From Campylobacter lari (GTDB taxonomy: Bacteria > Campylobacterota > Campylobacteria > Campylobacterales > Campylobacteraceae), in the NCBI RefSeq assembly GCF_001017575.1, contig NZ_CP011372.1:1302001-1366000 (forward strand): a DNA stretch of 64,000 nucleotides. The letters run 5' to 3'. The notes beneath the pieces are model-generated. The model saw nothing but the letters and a program-made list of their open reading frames with translations. It did no database searches and was not told the DNA's origin. The translations under genes were made by a program, and so were the position numbers. Shown one piece after another: positions 54,417 to 63,556 of this stretch (positions within the stretch are counted from its first letter, which is position 1; each line of letters opens with the position of its first letter).

Positions 54417-55039
54417 TGTATTACCTTTATTATTTCTTTTAAATCTTTTTTATCTATACAAATATCTGCATGGGATCTTAAAATTTCTTTGGCACAAAAA
54501 GCTATTTTTAATCCACACTCTTTAAACATAGAAATATCATTAGCTCCATCACCCACACACATAATTTCTTCTGTTTTTAAATTTAAAAATTTCTTAAGTC
54601 TTTGTAGTATAATACCTTTTGAGTTATTGAACATAATTTCTCCGCCAACTTTTCCTGTTAACATACCATTTTTACTATGCAAAAAGTTAGCAAAACCAAA
54701 ATCAAAATGAAGTTTATCTTGTATTAAGTCAATTCCTTCATGAAATCCACCGCTAAAAACAATTATTTTTATGTTTTTATTTTTTAAATACTCGCATAAT
54801 TCTTTAGCACCATTCATCAAAGGTAAATTTTCACAGCATTTTCTTACTTGATCAATAGGCATTCCCTCAAGCAAGGCTACTCTAGCACTCAAGCTTTCAA
54901 AAAAATCAAGCTCACCATTCATTGCTTTGTTGGTGATTGCTTTTACAGCATCACCAACATTATAGTCTTGCGCTAAAATATCGATGGTTTCTCCATCCAT
55001 TAGCGTAGAATCAAAGTCAAAGGCACAAAGCTTTATCAT
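54413..55039 (-). CDS. serB: phosphoserine phosphatase
   Basis: This 208-residue HAD enzyme has the nucleophile motif CAFDFDSTLMDGETID at the start, IIVFSGGFHEGIDL near 93, and MCVGDGANDISMFKECGL near 160. It makes serine from phosphoserine. The N-terminal ACT domain of longer SerB proteins is missing, as usual in this group. It overlaps cheW by one base and tal by ATGA. Confidence 0.95.
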   Translation of the reverse strand: MIKLCAFDFDSTLMDGETIDILAQDYNVGDAVKAITNKAMNGELDFFESLSARVALLEGMPIDQVRKCCENLPLMNGAKELCEYLKNKNIKIIVFSGGFHEGIDLIQDKLHFDFGFANFLHSKNGMLTGKVGGEIMFNNSKGIILQRLKKFLNLKTEEIMCVGDGANDISMFKECGLKIAFCAKEILRSHADICIDKKDLKEIIKVIQ

Positions 55040-55557
55040 TAAAACTCACGCTTTAATAAAGCTTCAGCTTTTAATATAGTCAAGATATTTTCTTCTCTTT
55101 TACCTATACCAAAAATCATACCTTTTTCTTTTAATAAAGTTTCAGGTGGTGGATCAATCCTGCTTCTGTGAATTTTAATAGCCTCTGTTAATCTATCTAT
55201 CACAAAACCCGCATTACCTGCAGGAGTTTGATTGCCATTTGCCATACCTTTTAAAACAATATATCTAGTTTGAGGTGTCATTTTAGAACTACCTTGATTA
55301 AATCTTTTTGCAAGATCAATCAAAGGCATAACATTACCCCTCATATTAAACACACCTAAAACATAATCAGGCACACTTGGAACCCTAGTATATTCTATAG
55401 GTTTAATAATTTCTTGGATATTAAGAATAGGAATAGCATATTCCTCATCTCCAACCACAAAACCAACAAGCTGAATAATATCCTCTTCTTTATCTACATC
55501 AGGTTCTGCAATTTGTGCTTGTTGTTTTTGCAAAACCTGGCTTAATTTATCATTCAT
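55039..55557 (-). CDS. cheW: chemotaxis coupling protein CheW
   Basis: This 172-residue CheW-domain protein reads LVGFVVGDEEYAIPILNIQE near 30, PDYVLGVFNMRGNVMPLIDL near 62 and AGFVIDRLTEAIKI near 120. It links receptors to CheA. It starts four bases after the cheA stop in the cheV-cheA-cheW string. Confidence 0.96.
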   Translation of the reverse strand: MNDKLSQVLQKQQAQIAEPDVDKEEDIIQLVGFVVGDEEYAIPILNIQEIIKPIEYTRVPSVPDYVLGVFNMRGNVMPLIDLAKRFNQGSSKMTPQTRYIVLKGMANGNQTPAGNAGFVIDRLTEAIKIHRSRIDPPPETLLKEKGMIFGIGKREENILTILKAEALLKREF

Positions 55558-55561
55558 CTTC

Positions 55562-57868
55562 TTATCCTAGTTTTAAATTTTTTCTAACTACATTTTCTAA
55601 GTACTCTGGAGAGTAAGGCTTAGTAATATACTCAGTCATTCCTACTTCCACACCTCTTAAGCGGTCTGATTTACTAGTTCTTGAAGTTACTGCAACAAGT
55701 GGAAGGTTTTTATATTTAGAATACTTTCTAATTTCACCTGCTAGGGTATAACCATCCATTCTTGGCATCTCAATATCAATCAAGACTGCATCAATATCAT
55801 GTTCGCCTGATTTGATCATATTTAAAGCTTCCACACCATTAGTTGCCTCTACAATACTCACACCTAGTGGTTCTAGTGATTTTTGCATGATATTTCTATC
55901 CATTTTAGAATCATCCACTATAAGCACTGTATAATCACTTGGTTTTTCTTTAGCAGTCTTTTTAGATTGTGATTCAATTTGCGCTTTAATATCTACTTTG
56001 ATTTCTTTAGCTATATCCATCATAGCAGCAACATCAATAATCAAAGTAACTCTACCATCACCACGAATAGTTGCTCCTGCTATACCTTGAATGTTTTGTA
56101 AATACTCACCCATAGATTTAATAACAATCTCTTCTTGACCCACTAAAGTATCTACTATAATACCAAGCTTACTTTCTGCTACGCCGATAACAACGACATA
56201 AGTTTGATCAGTATTTTCAAGCACTTGTTTTACACCAAATACATCTGAAAGTCTTACTAAAGATAAAACCTCATCTCTTAAGCGTAGTACATTTTTACCT
56301 TCAATAGTATAAATATCATCAATTGGCACTCTAACTGTCTCAAGAACACTTGCAAGAGGAATAGCATAAAACTCTTCTTGTGTACCCACAAGCAATGATT
56401 GAATAATCGCCAAGGTAAGTGGGATTTTAAGTTTCATCACAGTGCCTTTTCCAAGTTCACTGTCGATTTCAATCACACCATTTAATTTTTCAATATTAGT
56501 TTTAACAACGTCCATTCCAACGCCACGACCTGAAACATTAGTAATTTTTTTCGCAGTTGAAAAACCTGGTTTGAAAATCAAAGCAAACGCTTCTTTATCG
56601 CTCATTTGATCAGCTTCGCGTTCTGTGATTAGATTTTTCTCCATAGCTTTTGCTTTTAATACATCAGCATCAAGCCCTTTACCATCATCAGCAATCTCTA
56701 CCACAATGTGGTTTCCTTCATTGTATGCTTTAAGATTAACCGTTCCTTTTTCTGGTTTACCATTAGCCACACGCGTTGCTGGATCTTCTATACCATGATC
56801 ACATGAGTTTCTAATCATGTGCATAATAGGATCGCCGATTTCCTCCACAATAGACTTATCAAGTTCAGTTTCTTCCCCTGAAATTTCAAGCTCCATTTGC
56901 TTACCAAGCTCACGACCCAAATCACGTACAACCCTTGGGAATTTGTTAAATACTTTTGCAATAGGCTGCATTCTTGTCTTCATAACTGCTAACTGAATAT
57001 CTGTAGTGACAATACTAAGTTGAGAAACAACTTGATTTAATTCTTCTAAGAATTTTTCTCCATCATATCTTTCTTCAACATCATCATAAATTTTCAACAA
57101 GCGGTTTTTACCTAGTACTAACTCACCAATTAAGTTCATCAGATGGTCAAGTCTTTTAACTTCAACCCTAATGGTTTGATCCATATTCGCACCACTACTT
57201 CCACCACCTGCTGCAGGAACTTTTTTCTCAGCAGTTGCATTTTGGGCTTGAGCGGCTGGTTTACTTGAAGCTGGGTTTGCTTCCTGTGTTTTTTTCTTTT
57301 CAGCACGTCTTGCTTGATCTTCAGCTTTTCTTACTTTTAAAAGTCTTTCAATTTCAGCTTCAACCTCATCATCGCTAAGCTTATTAACATCAACTTCAGG
57401 CTCTTCAGTTTTTGGTTCTTCTTTTACTTCTTCTTTTGGCTCTTCAACTTTAGTCGGCACAACAGACTCTAAGCTTTCACCTTCTGAAATAGCAGTTAAT
57501 CTTGCACAAATTGGAGCTATGTCAAGTCCTATTGCTGTATCATTTCCATTATCTCTGATAGAATTTAACAAGGTTTTCATCATATCAATAGACTCTAAAA
57601 CGACATCCATTACTTCAGGAGTAATTTTAAGCTCATTATGTCTTGCTTTATTTAAAACATCTTCCATGTGATGAGTAAGTTTTGTTAAAACATCAAAATT
57701 CAAAAAGCTTGATGAACCTTTAACAGTGTGCGCAACACGGAAAATTCTATTTAATAGTTCTAAGTCTTCAGGATTTGCTTCTAATTCAACCAAATCATGG
57801 TCAATTTGCTCGACTAATTCAAAGGCTTCAACTAAAAAATCCTCAAGTATTTCTTGAATATCTTCCAT
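55562..57868 (-). CDS. cheA: chemotaxis kinase CheA with C-terminal receiver domain
   Basis: This 768-residue protein has the P1 domain with phospho-His in FRVAHTVKGSSSFL (His47), a charged linker rich in Glu, Lys and Pro (about 140-230), P3 dimerisation, a P4 kinase with NSCDHGIED, GKGLDADVL and GRGVGMDVVKTNIEKL, a P5 CheW-like part, and a C-terminal response-regulator domain (TVLIVDDSKMDRN, AVLIDIEMPRMDGYTL). The CheA-receiver fusion is standard in Campylobacter and Helicobacter. It lies between cheV and cheW. Confidence 0.97.
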   Translation of the reverse strand: MEDIQEILEDFLVEAFELVEQIDHDLVELEANPEDLELLNRIFRVAHTVKGSSSFLNFDVLTKLTHHMEDVLNKARHNELKITPEVMDVVLESIDMMKTLLNSIRDNGNDTAIGLDIAPICARLTAISEGESLESVVPTKVEEPKEEVKEEPKTEEPEVDVNKLSDDEVEAEIERLLKVRKAEDQARRAEKKKTQEANPASSKPAAQAQNATAEKKVPAAGGGSSGANMDQTIRVEVKRLDHLMNLIGELVLGKNRLLKIYDDVEERYDGEKFLEELNQVVSQLSIVTTDIQLAVMKTRMQPIAKVFNKFPRVVRDLGRELGKQMELEISGEETELDKSIVEEIGDPIMHMIRNSCDHGIEDPATRVANGKPEKGTVNLKAYNEGNHIVVEIADDGKGLDADVLKAKAMEKNLITEREADQMSDKEAFALIFKPGFSTAKKITNVSGRGVGMDVVKTNIEKLNGVIEIDSELGKGTVMKLKIPLTLAIIQSLLVGTQEEFYAIPLASVLETVRVPIDDIYTIEGKNVLRLRDEVLSLVRLSDVFGVKQVLENTDQTYVVVIGVAESKLGIIVDTLVGQEEIVIKSMGEYLQNIQGIAGATIRGDGRVTLIIDVAAMMDIAKEIKVDIKAQIESQSKKTAKEKPSDYTVLIVDDSKMDRNIMQKSLEPLGVSIVEATNGVEALNMIKSGEHDIDAVLIDIEMPRMDGYTLAGEIRKYSKYKNLPLVAVTSRTSKSDRLRGVEVGMTEYITKPYSPEYLENVVRKNLKLG

Positions 57869-57870
57869 TT

Positions 57871-58824
57871 TTACTCCTCACCTTTTTCATGTTTTTTAAT
57901 AACACGAGAAATTTCAGCAAAGAAATCACTTGCGTTAAATTTAACTAAATATCCATCGCCACCTGCTTCTTTAACACCTTTATCACTCATAAATTCATTT
58001 GATAAAGAAGAGTTAAACACGATAGGAATATTTTTAAATCTCTCATCATCTCTTACTTTAGCTGCAAAGTGGAAGCCATCCATTTGTGGCATTTCAACAT
58101 CGCTTACGATGATTTTTAGATGCTTTCTTAAATCAGTACCATAAGCATTGTAAAGCTCTTCTAGTTTTTGTAAGCCTTCAACACCGTCTTTTGCTTCAAC
58201 AACTTTTAACCCGATTTTATTCAGAATATCTTTTACAAGTTTTCTTGCAGTAGAGCTATCATCAAGCGCTAAAGCCATACCTTCGATTTTTTGGATTTTA
58301 TCATCTTCAATATCAGTTTGTGGAGTATAAATTCCAAGCTCTTGCACTATGCTTTCTAAATCTAGGATAAGTAAAACCTCATCTCCTTCGATTTTAGTCA
58401 CACCGGTAATTTTACCCTTATCTAAACTTCCTGCACTTGTTGCAAAAGTAGCTGGTTCTATATTTTTCCAATTTATTCTACGAATTCTTTTTGCTTCATG
58501 CACAATAAAACCAATTAAAACATTACTAAATTCAGTAATGATTACCCTAGGTTTTATATTTGTCATTTCTGGTTCTTGAATTTGCATCCATTTTGCTAGG
58601 TTGATTACAGGAATCACCACACCACGAAGATCAAAAATACCTTCCACATAGTCAGGTACTCCCGGAATTTCAGTCAAAAAAGGAATTTTAATGATTTCTC
58701 TAACCTTAGAAACATTTACACCATAAATTCCCTCATAGACTTTATCGTGGCCTTGCTTAAAGATGCGAAAATCAACAAGTTCCATTTCATTTGAACCTGT
58801 TTTAACGACATTCTCATCAAACAT
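57871..58824 (-). CDS. cheV: chemotaxis protein CheV
   Basis: This 317-residue protein has an N-terminal CheW-like domain (GIYGVNVSKVREIIKIPFLT, YVEGIFDLRGVVIPVINLAK) and a C-terminal receiver (ALALDDSSTARKLVKDIL, KIIVSDVEMPQMDGFHFAA). CheV is an adaptor whose receiver may drain phosphate or adapt signalling. It is first of the three che genes, two bases before cheA, and overlaps the upstream phosphoesterase gene by one base. Confidence 0.96.
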   Translation of the reverse strand: MFDENVVKTGSNEMELVDFRIFKQGHDKVYEGIYGVNVSKVREIIKIPFLTEIPGVPDYVEGIFDLRGVVIPVINLAKWMQIQEPEMTNIKPRVIITEFSNVLIGFIVHEAKRIRRINWKNIEPATFATSAGSLDKGKITGVTKIEGDEVLLILDLESIVQELGIYTPQTDIEDDKIQKIEGMALALDDSSTARKLVKDILNKIGLKVVEAKDGVEGLQKLEELYNAYGTDLRKHLKIIVSDVEMPQMDGFHFAAKVRDDERFKNIPIVFNSSLSNEFMSDKGVKEAGGDGYLVKFNASDFFAEISRVIKKHEKGEE

Positions 58825-59552
58825 TATGCCTCCTTAAGTTCTATTTTGTGAAATCTGATTTCTGGCTCATATTTTACTACAAAAAAACTTTCCTTGTATG
58901 CAAAAGTAGCTAAATTTAAATATTTTATATTTTCGTATTCTAAAAACACGTCTTGATGATAATGACCTTCTATCACAAAACCTATATTATAGTGCTTTAA
59001 ACGCTCTTTTATCAAGGTAGAAAAATGAGGAATTTTTCTAATAAGTTGTTTTTTGTTTTGATTTTTTAGAATTTTTTGAGTTATTTTTTCTTTATTAATA
59101 ATATTTAAAAAATTTAAAAAAAATAGCAGACAATGATTTCTTAAACTTTTTAAGCAAAATTGCAAAAAAGGTTTTAAAAAAATATCTCCATGGGCTAATT
59201 TTACTAAGGTTTTATCTTGAAATTCGCAAAGTAAAGGTTGCTGTTTTATACTAAAAACCTTCACTTTTTTAAAAAATTTAGCCAAATTAAAATCATGATT
59301 ACCTTCTAAATAAATGATTTCAATTTCATCAGCAAGCTCTTCAAGTAAGTCTATATAAGCTTTTGCAAAACCATGAGTAGCTTTTACTTCATAAATTAAA
59401 AGATCAAAAATATCACCCATTAAAAAAAGCTGCGGGGCTTGAATTTTTTTATCTTTTAAGGCTTGTAAAAACTCCCAAAAACCACGCCTATTCTCATTTT
59501 CATGCGCATCAGCGATGAAAATAGCATTTTCTTTTATAATTATTTTTTGCAA
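58824..59552 (-). CDS. LpxH-like metallophosphoesterase
   Basis: This 242-residue calcineurin-like phosphoesterase shows the metal motifs AIFIADAHENENRRGF (D-x-H), LFLMGDIFDLL, IIYLEGNHDFNLAKFF, VKLAHGDIFLKP and FVIEGHYHQDVF in order. This is the LpxH order, so it may split UDP-2,3-diacylglucosamine to lipid X. lpxB, the next enzyme of lipid A synthesis, is two genes upstream in the same string. The extra metal-loop residues differ from E. coli LpxH, so the specific call is tentative. Confidence 0.75.
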   Translation of the reverse strand: MQKIIIKENAIFIADAHENENRRGFWEFLQALKDKKIQAPQLFLMGDIFDLLIYEVKATHGFAKAYIDLLEELADEIEIIYLEGNHDFNLAKFFKKVKVFSIKQQPLLCEFQDKTLVKLAHGDIFLKPFLQFCLKSLRNHCLLFFLNFLNIINKEKITQKILKNQNKKQLIRKIPHFSTLIKERLKHYNIGFVIEGHYHQDVFLEYENIKYLNLATFAYKESFFVVKYEPEIRFHKIELKEA

Positions 59553-59555
59553 AAA

Positions 59556-60041
59556 TTAAAATTCCAAAGCTTTGTATTCTATAGAAATGATTTCAAATTC
59601 ACTCTCGCCTTTTGGTAAACGCACTTTAAAATCATCACCCTCTTTTTTACCAAGCATTGCTTTAGCAATAGGCGAGCTAATGGAAATATAACCTTTTTCT
59701 AAATTTCCTTCATTTACCCCTACCAAAGTATAAGTGCTTTGCTTTTCACTTTCTAAATCTTCCACCACAACAGTTGAGCCAAATTTCACACTATCATGTT
59801 CATAAGAAGATGGATCGATGATTTGCGCTCTTGAGATCAAATCCCCAAGTTCAGCTATCTTACCTTCTATAAAAGCTTGTTTTTCTCTAGCTGCGTGATA
59901 TTCTGCATTTTCTTTTAAATCTCCATGGCTTCTTGCTATGTCTATTTCTTCTACTACTTTTGGGCGTTCAACTTTTTTTAAATGTTCTAATTCTTTTTCT
60001 AATTTCTCATAGCCATATTTACTCATAGGTTCTTTTTGCAT
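59556..60041 (-). CDS. greA: transcription elongation factor GreA
   Basis: This 161-residue protein has an N-terminal coiled coil ([37 protein letters not shown] with the acidic tip) and a C-terminal globular domain ([20 protein letters not shown]). It restarts stalled RNA polymerase by transcript cleavage. The length is usual. It lies between lpxB and the LpxH-like gene. Confidence 0.97.
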   Translation of the reverse strand: MQKEPMSKYGYEKLEKELEHLKKVERPKVVEEIDIARSHGDLKENAEYHAAREKQAFIEGKIAELGDLISRAQIIDPSSYEHDSVKFGSTVVVEDLESEKQSTYTLVGVNEGNLEKGYISISSPIAKAMLGKKEGDDFKVRLPKGESEFEIISIEYKALEF

Positions 60042-60050
60042 GATTTATCC

Positions 60051-61148
60051 TTATTTGATTTCATAAAGTATTTTAGCTAAATTTTTTGCACTTGCAAATT
60101 GCAAATATTCTTTTAAAAAATCTACTTTATCAAAAAATGCCTTATAATCGTATTTAAGATAAGCTTGATACAAATTTTCCACATTCACTTGCTCTTGTAA
60201 AAATTCAGGATTAAGCTCGCTTTTTCCTGCAAAATCTAAAAAGATATTTGCAAGGCCTATGTGTTTGAGTTTTACAAAACATCTTGCGATAAATACATCA
60301 ATAGCTTTAGCCTTATAAGCAAGCACAAAAGGCGTGCCGACCAAAGCTGCTTCAAGTGTAGCTGTACCACTACAAATAAAAGCAAAATCAGCATTTTTAA
60401 GCACTTTTGGGGTATTGCTTTGAATTTCAAAGCCATTTATATCTCCATAAAGTTCTAGTCTTTTTAAATTAAACTCTGGCACACAAAGGATTTTTTTACC
60501 TTTAAATTTAGTGCTTAATTCTCTAAAAATAGGCATTAAACGTTTTATTTCACTTTTTCTTGAGCCTGGTAAGAAAGCGATTGTTTTTTCATCATCTTTT
60601 TTTGAAAGTATATTTTTTACATCTTCTTGATTTTTAAATTCTTTTATCTCATCTAAAAGTGGATGACCCACATAAGTGCTTTTGCTAAAAAACTCGCTAT
60701 CAAAAGGCAAGATAGAAGCTAGCACATCAAAATGACTTTCTATGATAGGTATGCGACCTTTTTTCCATGCCCAAACTTGAGGTAAGATATAATAAATTCT
60801 TTTTGCTTTGGAATTTGCTTTTTTTAAAGCCTTTGCAAAAGGTATGTTAAAAGCAGGTGAATCTATACATAAAATCGCATCAATTTTTTGAGTAAGACTT
60901 AAATTTACTAGCTCTTTTATAGCTTTTTTAGCTTTTAAAATGAGTGGCAAAACCTCTATAAAACCCATAGCGCTAAACTCATGTGAGCTATAAAGTGGCT
61001 TGGAATTTAGACTAAATTCTTTACATAAACTCTCATCATAAATTCCTACTAAATCAAATTCTTTATATTCATTTTTATAAGCTTTTAAAACTTCTTTTAA
61101 ATGCAAATTTGCTGAAGGCTCTAAGGCACAAACTAAAAAGGTTTTCAT
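60051..61148 (-). CDS. lpxB: lipid A disaccharide synthase
   Basis: This 365-residue GT-B glycosyltransferase has [18 protein letters not shown] at the start, [18 protein letters not shown] near 58, [16 protein letters not shown] near 120, [15 protein letters not shown] near 193 and [19 protein letters not shown] near 258. It joins lipid X and UDP-diacylglucosamine. TAAGG precedes ATG at 61148, and an extended -10 lies in the gap behind, so it probably heads the lpxB-greA-che string. Confidence 0.96.
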   Translation of the reverse strand: MKTFLVCALEPSANLHLKEVLKAYKNEYKEFDLVGIYDESLCKEFSLNSKPLYSSHEFSAMGFIEVLPLILKAKKAIKELVNLSLTQKIDAILCIDSPAFNIPFAKALKKANSKAKRIYYILPQVWAWKKGRIPIIESHFDVLASILPFDSEFFSKSTYVGHPLLDEIKEFKNQEDVKNILSKKDDEKTIAFLPGSRKSEIKRLMPIFRELSTKFKGKKILCVPEFNLKRLELYGDINGFEIQSNTPKVLKNADFAFICSGTATLEAALVGTPFVLAYKAKAIDVFIARCFVKLKHIGLANIFLDFAGKSELNPEFLQEQVNVENLYQAYLKYDYKAFFDKVDFLKEYLQFASAKNLAKILYEIK

Positions 61149-61177
61149 TAACCTACCTTATATCAATTTTAAAAGAC

Positions 61178-61186
61178 ATTTTAACA
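61178..61186 (-). promoter_or_regulatory. extended -10 promoter for lpxB
   Basis: TGTTAAAAT on the minus strand, about 30 bases before the lpxB ATG, between lpxB and the cdt terminator. Confidence 0.5.
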
Positions 61187-61203
61187 AATTTTAACTTAGA
61201 GTT

Positions 61204-61224
61204 TAAACCCGCAAAGCGGGTTTA
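61204..61224 (-). terminator. terminator after cdtABC
   Basis: TAAACCCGC-AAA-GCGGGTTTA, a perfect 9-bp GC-rich stem two bases after the cdtC stop. It is symmetrical; it separates cdt from lpxB. Confidence 0.85.
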
Positions 61225-61226
61225 GT

Positions 61227-61802
61227 TTAATAAAGCGGAGTTGCTTCAACGATAGCAGGAGCAAAGAAAAATAATTCTTTTAATTCTATAGGCACAGAAG
61301 GATTTACAGTACAATCATCTAAGCCAAAGCGATTTTCTATAGGCACATGTGCTTCATAAAAAGTACTCATACATTTTACCCCTCCATGCGTTAAAGATCT
61401 AATTTGCACAGCAGAACTTGTCGTAGGCATGATAGAAAAAACCGTTTGCATTTGTCCATCTTGTAAATCTTGCTTGCAAGATTTTGTTCCAAAAGTTTTT
61501 TCATCCAAAACAGCCAAACACACATCAGCACCTCTAGGGTTTATAAACTGCACATAACCAAAAGGGCGTTGCACGGCATATCTATCTTTTTCTTTTAACT
61601 CATCGCTAAGTATTATTTCTTTTAAAAACCAATTTTGCTCTTCTAATATTTCAGAACTATACCTAAAAGGACTTAGTGAAATTCCTGTTTCTAAAGATCT
61701 TATGGCAAACATAGGTGTAAAATCTTCTAATTCATCTAAACTAACCTCAGCCCTTAAAAAACTCAAAACCATAAAAAATAAAATACAAATTTTTTTCATC
61801 AT
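61227..61802 (-). CDS. cdtC: cytolethal distending toxin subunit C
   Basis: This 191-residue protein has a signal peptide (ICILFFMVLSFLRAEVS, cleavage about residue 19) and a lectin-like fold: SLETGISLSPFRYSS, VQRPFGYVQFINPRGADVCL and QIRSLTHGGVKCM, with Cys pairs. CdtC with CdtA binds the host cell and delivers CdtB. The length is about the same as in C. jejuni. It begins 6 bases after cdtB, and a strong terminator follows. Confidence 0.94.
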   Translation of the reverse strand: MMKKICILFFMVLSFLRAEVSLDELEDFTPMFAIRSLETGISLSPFRYSSEILEEQNWFLKEIILSDELKEKDRYAVQRPFGYVQFINPRGADVCLAVLDEKTFGTKSCKQDLQDGQMQTVFSIMPTTSSAVQIRSLTHGGVKCMSTFYEAHVPIENRFGLDDCTVNPSVPIELKELFFFAPAIVEATPLY

Positions 61803-61808
61803 TTACTC

Positions 61809-62612
61809 CTAAGGTCTTCTAAAATTCACAGGAAAATGATCAGAAGCTAAAAAAGTCCTAAGTCCTGCTACAGCTAAAAGAGCAATAATTGGCGGTGGAT
61901 TGTACAAAGAAGCTGTATTGGAATTTCCTGTGATAGCATAGTCAATAATCCTTCCGCTAGTTTGAGTATTAGTATTTGGAGGGATCACTCGTGTACGCGC
62001 TCTTAAATCTGGATCAAGTAAAGAAACCAAAGCTCCTGATTCTCTATTAAAATCACCCAAAATCATCCAATTAATCTCTGGTCTATTTCTAAAAAATTGA
62101 TCCACAGCGCTCACAATAGCTCCACCATCATTACCCCCACTTGCTAAAGCATGTATGCTAAAAAACGCGTCATTTCCTATGCGAATTCCTATAATAGGTC
62201 TTGAGGCAACAGTTGGAGGCGGTAAAACAAAAACCTCATCAGCTTGCACTCTACTTACTATAGCCATATTTACACGATTTGCTCCAACATCCACTCTTGA
62301 ATAATATATAAAAACAGAATTTGGACGACTTGATGAGCCCAAATTCCACTCATACTCATGTATAGGAATTCCAACTCCCACAGGTTGAACTTGTCTTGGA
62401 GTCATTATGGCTGTACTTGGCAAAACTCCTGCTTCTTGAACAGCCAAAATATCCATAGGATTAGCACCCGTTACAAGCTGTCTAATACTAATATTCCATT
62501 TACTTTCAGTAGAAGCTGATGAGCCTTGTAAATTCCAAGTGCCGCTATTATAATTTTCTAAAGCTCCAAACAATAAATTAAAACCTAAAATTAAAAATAT
62601 TATCTTTTTCAA
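61809..62612 (-). CDS. cdtB: cytolethal distending toxin subunit B (DNase I-like)
   Basis: This 267-residue protein has a signal peptide (IIFLILGFNLLFGALENY) and the DNase I/exonuclease-endonuclease-phosphatase fold: YNSGTWNLQGSSASTE, ILAVQEAG (metal Glu) near 60, FFSIHALASGGNDGG (His near 155), WMILGDFNRESG (Asp/Asn) and ASDHFPVNFRRP (Asp-His at the end). The catalytic residues are all visible, so the toxin is likely active; it damages host DNA and blocks the cell cycle. It overlaps cdtA by ATGA. Confidence 0.96.
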   Translation of the reverse strand: MKKIIFLILGFNLLFGALENYNSGTWNLQGSSASTESKWNISIRQLVTGANPMDILAVQEAGVLPSTAIMTPRQVQPVGVGIPIHEYEWNLGSSSRPNSVFIYYSRVDVGANRVNMAIVSRVQADEVFVLPPPTVASRPIIGIRIGNDAFFSIHALASGGNDGGAIVSAVDQFFRNRPEINWMILGDFNRESGALVSLLDPDLRARTRVIPPNTNTQTSGRIIDYAITGNSNTASLYNPPPIIALLAVAGLRTFLASDHFPVNFRRP

Positions 62613-63421
62613 AATACCCCTCCTTCAACATAAGGTGATCTTGTTTGAAAAGCAGGCGCACTTATACTCCATTGTCTATCTAAATTTTTTTCTTTTGATT
62701 TCAAACAAGGTGTCAAATAAATACTATAATAGTTAAAATAAAACTCCTCCATTACATTTCCAACCGTTGTTTGTATACATTGTTGAGTAGCATAATTTTG
62801 AATTTGATAAGCACCATTACTCATAGGAAAAAGACCCCAATATTGTGCAAAATTACTTTGATCACAAGGATAATGCACAATGCCATTTCCATAAGCATTT
62901 AAACAAGTGTTAGTTTTTGCGTTTTTAATCATGACTTTATTATTAGGAAATTCAATGAGTTGCCACACTCTTGCATCACCAAAAGGTTTGCTATCAAATA
63001 AATTATAACCCCATATCCAATTGCCTGGATTTAACGCCCAAACAGTTAGCGCAGCACCATTTGGATTCATGATAGTTACAAAATCACTCGCAATGCCTGA
63101 ATTTTCATACAAAGCATTTGAAGTAAATTTATTATCCGAAGTTAACCTTGGCAAGGGTCCTTTTACGGGATTATCCCCTTTAAAAGTATTTGTAGTAACT
63201 ATTGGTGGTACAAGCGGTATAGCAGGAAAATGCTTACCTTCTATTAAAGCTGGTGTTTTTTGCTTGGCAGGTGGCGTTGGATTTTTACCTATTTTTAAAG
63301 GATCAATATCATTTACATCACCCAAAGAACGTCCTAAAGGGTTTAATTGCTCTTTAGAAGAACATCCAATAAAAAAAGCTACAAATGCACTAAATATCAT
63401 TATGAATTTAATTTTTTGCAT
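62609..63421 (-). CDS. cdtA: cytolethal distending toxin subunit A
   Basis: This 270-residue lipoprotein has the signal IKFIMIFSAFVAFFIGCSS with a lipobox-like FIGC, a Pro/Lys-rich linker, then a ricin-type lectin domain (NPNGAALTVWALNPGNWIWG, FGDARVWQLIEF, NAKTNTCLNAYG, YATQQCIQT). ATG at 63421 has GGAGG directly before; an earlier in-frame codon has no such site. It binds host surface glycans together with CdtC. First gene of cdtABC. Confidence 0.94.
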   Translation of the reverse strand: MQKIKFIMIFSAFVAFFIGCSSKEQLNPLGRSLGDVNDIDPLKIGKNPTPPAKQKTPALIEGKHFPAIPLVPPIVTTNTFKGDNPVKGPLPRLTSDNKFTSNALYENSGIASDFVTIMNPNGAALTVWALNPGNWIWGYNLFDSKPFGDARVWQLIEFPNNKVMIKNAKTNTCLNAYGNGIVHYPCDQSNFAQYWGLFPMSNGAYQIQNYATQQCIQTTVGNVMEEFYFNYYSIYLTPCLKSKEKNLDRQWSISAPAFQTRSPYVEGGVF

Positions 63422-63458
63422 TTTTCCTCCTTGAATTAAATTTAAATATACTATCATA

Positions 63459-63475
63459 ATTATAAATAAATTATA
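63459..63475 (-). promoter_or_regulatory. two overlapping -10 boxes for cdtA
   Basis: Two TATAAT hexamers on the minus strand (63464-63459 and 63475-63470) upstream of the cdtA ribosome site. The nearer gives a leader of about 30 bases. Confidence 0.5.
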
Positions 63476-63530
63476 ATACAAAACACCACTAATAATTTTT
63501 CTTTATTTTAAAAAATATTTTATCACTTGT

Positions 63531-63538
63531 GTTAAAAT
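63531..63538 (+). promoter_or_regulatory. -10 box for surE
   Basis: TAAAAT in TGTGTTAAAATTT, 24 bases before the surE ATG, followed by AAAGGA as ribosome site. Confidence 0.42.
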
Positions 63539-63556
63539 TTAAAAAAAGGAAAAAAT

